NCBI RefSeq assembly: GCF_004794105.1 | Contig: NZ_SRYR01000009.1 | Span: 1 to 64,000 of the forward strand | Reading direction: 5' to 3' | Source: Clostridium sartagoforme | GTDB taxonomy: Bacteria; Bacillota; Clostridia; Clostridiales; Clostridiaceae | Length of the DNA stretch: 64,000 nucleotides | Shown here: positions 59,988 to 64,000 of the stretch, piece by piece | Layout of the letters: every line of letters starts with the position of its first letter | Numbering within the stretch: the first letter of the stretch is position 1 | Notes under the pieces: generated by a model | Database searches by the model: none | What the model was told of the DNA's origin: nothing | What the model saw: only the letters and a program-made list of their open reading frames with translations | Translations under genes and position numbers: made by a program

Positions 59988-61838
59988 TTAATTAACTTTT
60001 ATCTTTCCCCTCTGACTTATTACCATTTCGAAGTAACGTCCTTTCTTCTCCATTAAGGTTTTATGGTTTCCACTTTCAAGTATTTTACCATCACCAATAA
60101 CCATAATATTATCAGCATCCCTAATGGTAGAAAGTCTATGGGCAATTAGGAAGCTAGTTCTATTTTTCATTAATCTAACTAATGCATTTTGAATATCCTT
60201 CTCTGTCTTAGTATCAACACTACTGGTTGCCTCATCTAAAATAAGAATTGGACTATCACATAAAACTGCCCTAGCAATTGCTATAAGCTGGCGCTGGCCT
60301 TGACTTAAATTATCAGTGACTCCAGAAACTATGGTATTATAACCATTTGGCAATTTACTTATAAAATCATGTGCATGAGCTATTTTAGCAGCCTTAATTA
60401 CCTCTTCATCAGATGCAGAGCTTTGAGAATATCTAATATTATCCATAATTGTTCCTGTAAATAAACATGTATCTTGAAGGACTACTGAAAAGCATTCTCT
60501 AAGACTATCTCTTTTTAAATTTGTTATAGGCTCATCATCTATAAGAATTTCTCCACTGTCACTGTCATAAAAACGAGTAAGAAGATTAACTATAGTTGTT
60601 TTACCTGCACCTGTTTCTCCAACTAAGGCTACAACTTCTCCTGCCTTAACCTTAAAACTCACATTCTTTAAAATAGGAGTAGCTTTGTCATATGAAAAAC
60701 ATACATCTTTAAACTCTACCTCCCCATTTGGATTTTCAAGTTCCATTGCTCCTTCTACGTCTTCTTTCTCCTCTGCTGTATCTAAAATTTCAAAAACTCT
60801 TTCAGCACCAGCAAGGGCAGATTGTATGGTATTAAACATTCCAGCTACAGAGTTTAAAGGCTGGGCAAACTGCTTTGAATAACTCAAAAAGCTAACAACA
60901 GTCCCCACTGCCAAGCCATATCCCACAGATAGTATTCCTCCAACAATGGCAACTACAGCAAATATAAAATTATTAATAACATTCATTAAAGGCATCATAT
61001 AACCAGACCATATTTGAGCTTTATTACTACTTTCATAAAGGCTTTCATTAATTTCTTTAAAGTTCTCTAAAATATCCTTTTGCTTTCCAAAGGCTTTAAC
61101 CATTTTTAACCCTAAAATATTTTCTTCAATAACACCATTTAAAGAACCAAGGCTTTGCTGCTGATCTAAGAAATAAGCTTTGCTTCTAGATGCAATTGTT
61201 TTAGTTAATAATACTACTAAGGGAACACATAAAAGCACCACTAAAGTAAGAATGCTGTTTAAATTTATCATTACTAAAAATGAACCAACCAGAGTTAAAA
61301 TGCTTGATATAAGCTGTGTAGTAGTTTGAGCTATGGTAGAACTTATATTATCTACATCATTAGTAATCCTACTCATAGTATCCCCATGAGATCTGGTATC
61401 ATAGAATCCCAAAGGCAGACGTTGCATCTTATTAAAAAATTCAGTTCTTAAAGCATGAACCAGTTTTTGAGATACTTTAAGCATAATTACTCCATTGGCA
61501 CTTGAAATAATTAAATTAGATAAATGCAGAGCTGCTATAATCATTAAAAGTGTTAAAAACATACTACTATCCACAGTTCTAGTACTCATATTAAGATAGT
61601 TAAAAGTCTTCCCAACAAAGTAAGGAATACTAACAGTTATTAAGGAAGCTATAACTGTTAAAACCATAGCTAATAATATAGTTTTTCCCCATCTCATATA
61701 TATTTTCACAATTCTTTTTAAAGTATCTTTAGCATTTTTAGGCTTTGCCTTTGGAGCAAATCTACTTGGTCCTCCACCACCGCCAAATCTTCCAACTGAA
61801 GGCATCTTTATCTCTGGTTTATTATATACTTGTCCCAT
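59988..61838 (-). CDS. ABC exporter subunit with consensus ATPase site
   Basis: A 616-aa half-transporter: six membrane segments then an ATPase domain. Walker A GETGAGKTTI, signature LSQGQRQLIAIARA, Walker B LILDEATSSVD with the catalytic Glu, and H-loop IAHRLSTI. The N-terminal extension is Gly/Pro/Lys-rich (FGGGGGPSRFAPKAKP), usual for this subunit type. AAGGAGG precedes the ATG. It starts 3 bp after its partner at 61842-63605; the two probably form a heterodimeric multidrug or lipid exporter. Confidence 0.9.
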   Translation of the reverse strand: MGQVYNKPEIKMPSVGRFGGGGGPSRFAPKAKPKNAKDTLKRIVKIYMRWGKTILLAMVLTVIASLITVSIPYFVGKTFNYLNMSTRTVDSSMFLTLLMIIAALHLSNLIISSANGVIMLKVSQKLVHALRTEFFNKMQRLPLGFYDTRSHGDTMSRITNDVDNISSTIAQTTTQLISSILTLVGSFLVMINLNSILTLVVLLCVPLVVLLTKTIASRSKAYFLDQQQSLGSLNGVIEENILGLKMVKAFGKQKDILENFKEINESLYESSNKAQIWSGYMMPLMNVINNFIFAVVAIVGGILSVGYGLAVGTVVSFLSYSKQFAQPLNSVAGMFNTIQSALAGAERVFEILDTAEEKEDVEGAMELENPNGEVEFKDVCFSYDKATPILKNVSFKVKAGEVVALVGETGAGKTTIVNLLTRFYDSDSGEILIDDEPITNLKRDSLRECFSVVLQDTCLFTGTIMDNIRYSQSSASDEEVIKAAKIAHAHDFISKLPNGYNTIVSGVTDNLSQGQRQLIAIARAVLCDSPILILDEATSSVDTKTEKDIQNALVRLMKNRTSFLIAHRLSTIRDADNIMVIGDGKILESGNHKTLMEKKGRYFEMVISQRGKIKVN

Positions 61839-61841
61839 TTA

Positions 61842-63605
61842 TCACACCTCCTTACTACTTTCTATTTGAGTTCTATAAATATCTTTATAAATAGGGCAAC
61901 TTTCCATAAGGTCCCTATGGGTTCCAAAGCCAACCTTTTCACCATTATCCATAACAAGAATTTTATCTGAGAACATTGCAGTACCACAACGCTGTGTAAT
62001 GGTGATAATAGTTTTATTCTCTTCCATGGAATTAAGATTATCTATAACCCTAGCTTCAGTAACTGCATCTAAAGCACTAGTGGCATCATCTAAAATAAGA
62101 ATTTTAGAATCCTTAATAATTCCACGGGCAATAGAAATTCTTTGCTTTTGACCTCCTGATAAATTAACTCCTCCCCCACCTAGAAGTGAATTAATACCAT
62201 CTGGAATGTTCTCTATAAAGGAGGCTTCTGCTCTTTCAGCTGCTAATTTAACTTCTTCATTGGATGCATACTTATTCCCCCATTTAATATTTTCATTAAT
62301 TGTCCCTGAGAATAACATTGGCTTTTGAGGAATAATAGAAACATTATCTCTAAGAGTGTCCACTCCTATATCTTTAATATTCCTTCCATTAATTAATATA
62401 CTTCCTTCATTAACATCATAAAATCTTAATAATAGCCATGCTATTGTTGATTTTCCACTACCTGTAGGTCCTATGATTGCAAGGTTCTCCCCAGATTTCA
62501 ATGAAAAGCTTAAATCTTTAATAGCAGGCAAACCACTTCCATTTGGATAAGCGAAGGTAACATTTTTAAATTCCACTGCACCATTAAACTCTGAATCTTT
62601 CCAATCTGTATTTTTCCCCTCTATATTTTCTCCTTCTAACTCTTCTCCATAGTAAGAAAAATCCTCTTCACAATTTAAAACTTCTTCAATACGAGCATTA
62701 GATGCTTTTGTTCTAACAAAGGTATTAAATATATTAGTTATCATTATTAAAGATGTAAGAATTTGAGCCATATAAATTGTAAATGCTGTTATATTTCCAG
62801 GATTCACAAGGTTTAAGGAAAAAAGCTTACTTCCAATAAAGAGTATAATTACAGTTCCAATACCAACAATAAAGGTCATAAGAGGTGCTGTTAAGGTTAT
62901 AATTATCTGAGAGGAAATCCCCTTCTCCATTAAATTATCGTTAGTCTCCCCAAACTTCTCTTTTTCCTTATCATAGGTACCAAAGGCTTTAACTAATCTA
63001 ACACCAATAAGATACTCTTGCACAACTGAGTTTACCTTATCCATTGCCTTTTGCAGCTTATAAAAACGTGGATAACTAAGATTCATGCTGATAAATATAA
63101 CAATACCCACTAGGACTACGACTCCATAAATAACTAGAGAAAGCCTAAAATTAAGAATACTTGCAAGAATAATACTTCCTATACAGGTTATTGGAGCTTT
63201 TAGAAAAATACGCATAATTCCATTTATAAATTGCACAACCTGCGAAGTATCATTAGTCATACGGGTAATAAGGGAACCACTTTCAATTTTGTCAGCTCCA
63301 TTTTCCGAAAAGTATAATATTTTCTTAAATAAGTCATATCTTAAATCTGCACCAACTCTTTGAGAAACCTTAGATGCTAGGATATTTCTAGTTATGGCAA
63401 AACAGGCACCAATAACTGTAACCATAAGCATCAATCCACCCCAGTAATAAACATTTGAAAGACTTCCTCCATCTATTCCTGAATTAATTATATTAGACAT
63501 AAGGGTTGGTCCCAATAAATCACATATTGCTTCCAGAGCTACACAAATAATAGCAGTTAAAAAAGGAAGTTTATATTTTTTAATATATTTATTATATAAA
63601 TTCAC
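61842..63605 (-). CDS. ABC exporter subunit with degenerate ATPase site
   Basis: A 587-aa half-transporter with six membrane segments and an ATPase domain. Walker A GPTGSGKSTI and signature LSGGQKQRISIARG are intact, but Walker B reads ILILDDATSALD (Asp for catalytic Glu) and the H-loop reads ITQRCG (Gln for His). This is the degenerate partner typical of heterodimeric exporters. I chose GTG 63605 with AAGGAG eight bases upstream; an ATG nine codons earlier (63632) overlaps the site. A short piece of this gene recurs as a relic at 54616-54686. Confidence 0.9.
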   Translation of the reverse strand: MNLYNKYIKKYKLPFLTAIICVALEAICDLLGPTLMSNIINSGIDGGSLSNVYYWGGLMLMVTVIGACFAITRNILASKVSQRVGADLRYDLFKKILYFSENGADKIESGSLITRMTNDTSQVVQFINGIMRIFLKAPITCIGSIILASILNFRLSLVIYGVVVLVGIVIFISMNLSYPRFYKLQKAMDKVNSVVQEYLIGVRLVKAFGTYDKEKEKFGETNDNLMEKGISSQIIITLTAPLMTFIVGIGTVIILFIGSKLFSLNLVNPGNITAFTIYMAQILTSLIMITNIFNTFVRTKASNARIEEVLNCEEDFSYYGEELEGENIEGKNTDWKDSEFNGAVEFKNVTFAYPNGSGLPAIKDLSFSLKSGENLAIIGPTGSGKSTIAWLLLRFYDVNEGSILINGRNIKDIGVDTLRDNVSIIPQKPMLFSGTINENIKWGNKYASNEEVKLAAERAEASFIENIPDGINSLLGGGGVNLSGGQKQRISIARGIIKDSKILILDDATSALDAVTEARVIDNLNSMEENKTIITITQRCGTAMFSDKILVMDNGEKVGFGTHRDLMESCPIYKDIYRTQIESSKEV

Positions 63606-63636
63606 TTTATCATCTCCTTTTTCATTATACATTCCA

Positions 63637-63666
63637 ATTATACCCCTTAATATACCATATGCCCAA
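63637..63666 (-). promoter_or_regulatory. Promoter of the ABC exporter operon
   Basis: On the minus strand TTGGGC (complement of 63661-63666), 18 bp, TATAAT (complement of 63637-63642), about 30 bp before the GTG start. Confidence 0.5.
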
Positions 63667-63719
63667 ATACAAGAGAAATAAAAAAACTATACTACTAAAA
63701 GTACAGTCAAATATAAACT

Positions 63720-63795
63720 ATATTTAAATAAAATCCACGACAATTGCTGTCGTAGATTTTATGTCTAATAACTAAGGCTTGGATACATTTCAGCA
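63720..63795 (-). pseudogene. Copy of the recurring coding relic, with hairpin
   Basis: On the minus strand LKCIQALVIRHKIYDSNCRG then FYLNI, matching LKCIKALVIRDETLDNTEMC at 59763-59905. The middle folds as a hairpin (AAAATCCACGAC and GTCGTAGATTTT). Confidence 0.5.
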
Positions 63796-63881
63796 TATTA
63801 TATACAATTACACTATATTGTATTCTGCTAAAAACTTTTTAATGAATGTTTCTACATAACTGTATACTATAGCAAAACAAC

Positions 63882-63903
63882 TAATGTACTTTAAAGTACA
63901 TTA
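63882..63903. promoter_or_regulatory. Perfect 22-bp palindrome
   Basis: TAATGTACTT and its mirror AAGTACATTA around TA form a perfect palindrome overlapping the stop of the partial gene at the right edge. Perfect symmetry suits a dimeric regulator site; it is about 280 bp upstream of the ABC exporter start. Confidence 0.5.
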
Positions 63904-64000
63904 TATATATCATTATCACTCCTTTTGACCATCTCAACATAATTATTTAACTTTTCCCCAAACTTCTCCAACTTTACTATGTCTGAGTTACTCTTATTTT
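63891..64000 (-). CDS. 3' end of a gene cut by the window edge
   Basis: The last 35 codons of a minus-strand gene, ending DIVKLEKFGEKLNNYVEMVK and then RSDNDIYNVL. The helical, charged tail would suit the C-terminus of a MarR-type regulator, which often precedes such ABC exporter pairs, but the fragment is too short to assign. Confidence 0.4.
   Translation of the reverse strand, partial: NKSNSDIVKLEKFGEKLNNYVEMVKRSDNDIYNVL

Overview
The window is AT-rich DNA with short intergenic gaps, strong GGAGG-type ribosome binding sites and frequent TTG or GTG starts. Its gene set (sucrose and beta-glucoside PTS operons with LicT-type antitermination, bile salt hydrolase, a Cse60-like spore protein, flagellin lysine-N-methylase-like proteins, CcdA/TlpA thiol relay, GMP reductase) points to a low-GC anaerobic spore-former of the Clostridium sensu stricto type, plausibly gut-associated. 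The species call is inference. I saw no rRNA, tRNA, CRISPR array, integrase or intact transposase.

Layout. (1) 177-8695: a five-gene minus-strand defence operon: GHKL (MutL/MORC-like) ATPase, Z1-domain helicase-like ATPase, PD-(D/E)XK nuclease, AIPR-family protein, DNA cytosine-C5 methyltransferase. It is closed by a terminator at 57-97. (2) 8711-13514: guaC, an NRAMP metal transporter and an M20 amidohydrolase, preceded by decayed copies of the last two. (3) 13831-19525: MazG-like hydrolase, two flagellin lysine-N-methylase-like genes, RluF-type pseudouridine synthase, a DEDD exonuclease and an unknown 191-aa protein. (4) 19969-25060: a glycan cluster of three glycosyltransferases plus RfbF/RfbG-type CDP-glucose enzymes and a small Cse60-like gene. 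(5) 25595-32100: bile salt hydrolase, then the sucrose operon scrA-scrB-scrK and its LacI-type regulator. (6) 32618-39819: LysR regulator, divergent F420-ligase-like gene, nitroreductase, MATE pump, P-type ATPase. (7) 40388-45360: LicT-type antiterminator, beta-glucoside PTS, GH1 hydrolase and a broken kdgT. (8) 45770-54471: an unknown protein with a coiled-coil tail, a two-component system after a thiol-redox operon, a DHFR-like reductase with a divergent WYL regulator, and an L,D-transpeptidase. (9) 55208-59741: a second antiterminator-PTS-GH1 operon. (10) 59988-64000: a heterodimeric ABC exporter and the tail of an upstream gene.

How the parts work together. Three PTS operons import and split sucrose or aryl-beta-glucosides. 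Sucrose is controlled by a LacI-type repressor at a perfect palindrome. The two beta-glucoside operons are controlled by RNA antitermination (RAT) sites overlapping terminators. ScrA has no EIIA domain, so it probably borrows one from another PTS. The thiol operon (CcdA plus TlpA) moves reducing power across the membrane and is followed by a response regulator and kinase.

The most striking non-annotated content is relic DNA. At least a dozen intergenic regions hold recognisable fragments of genes. Several are copies of genes elsewhere in the window: M20, NRAMP, LysR tail, ABC exporter, and the 171-aa gene with its leader. A short coding-like element recurs at four sites. The defence operon, the 171-aa gene family with its conserved leader, and the two LicT/RAT circuits are the best places for a second look.
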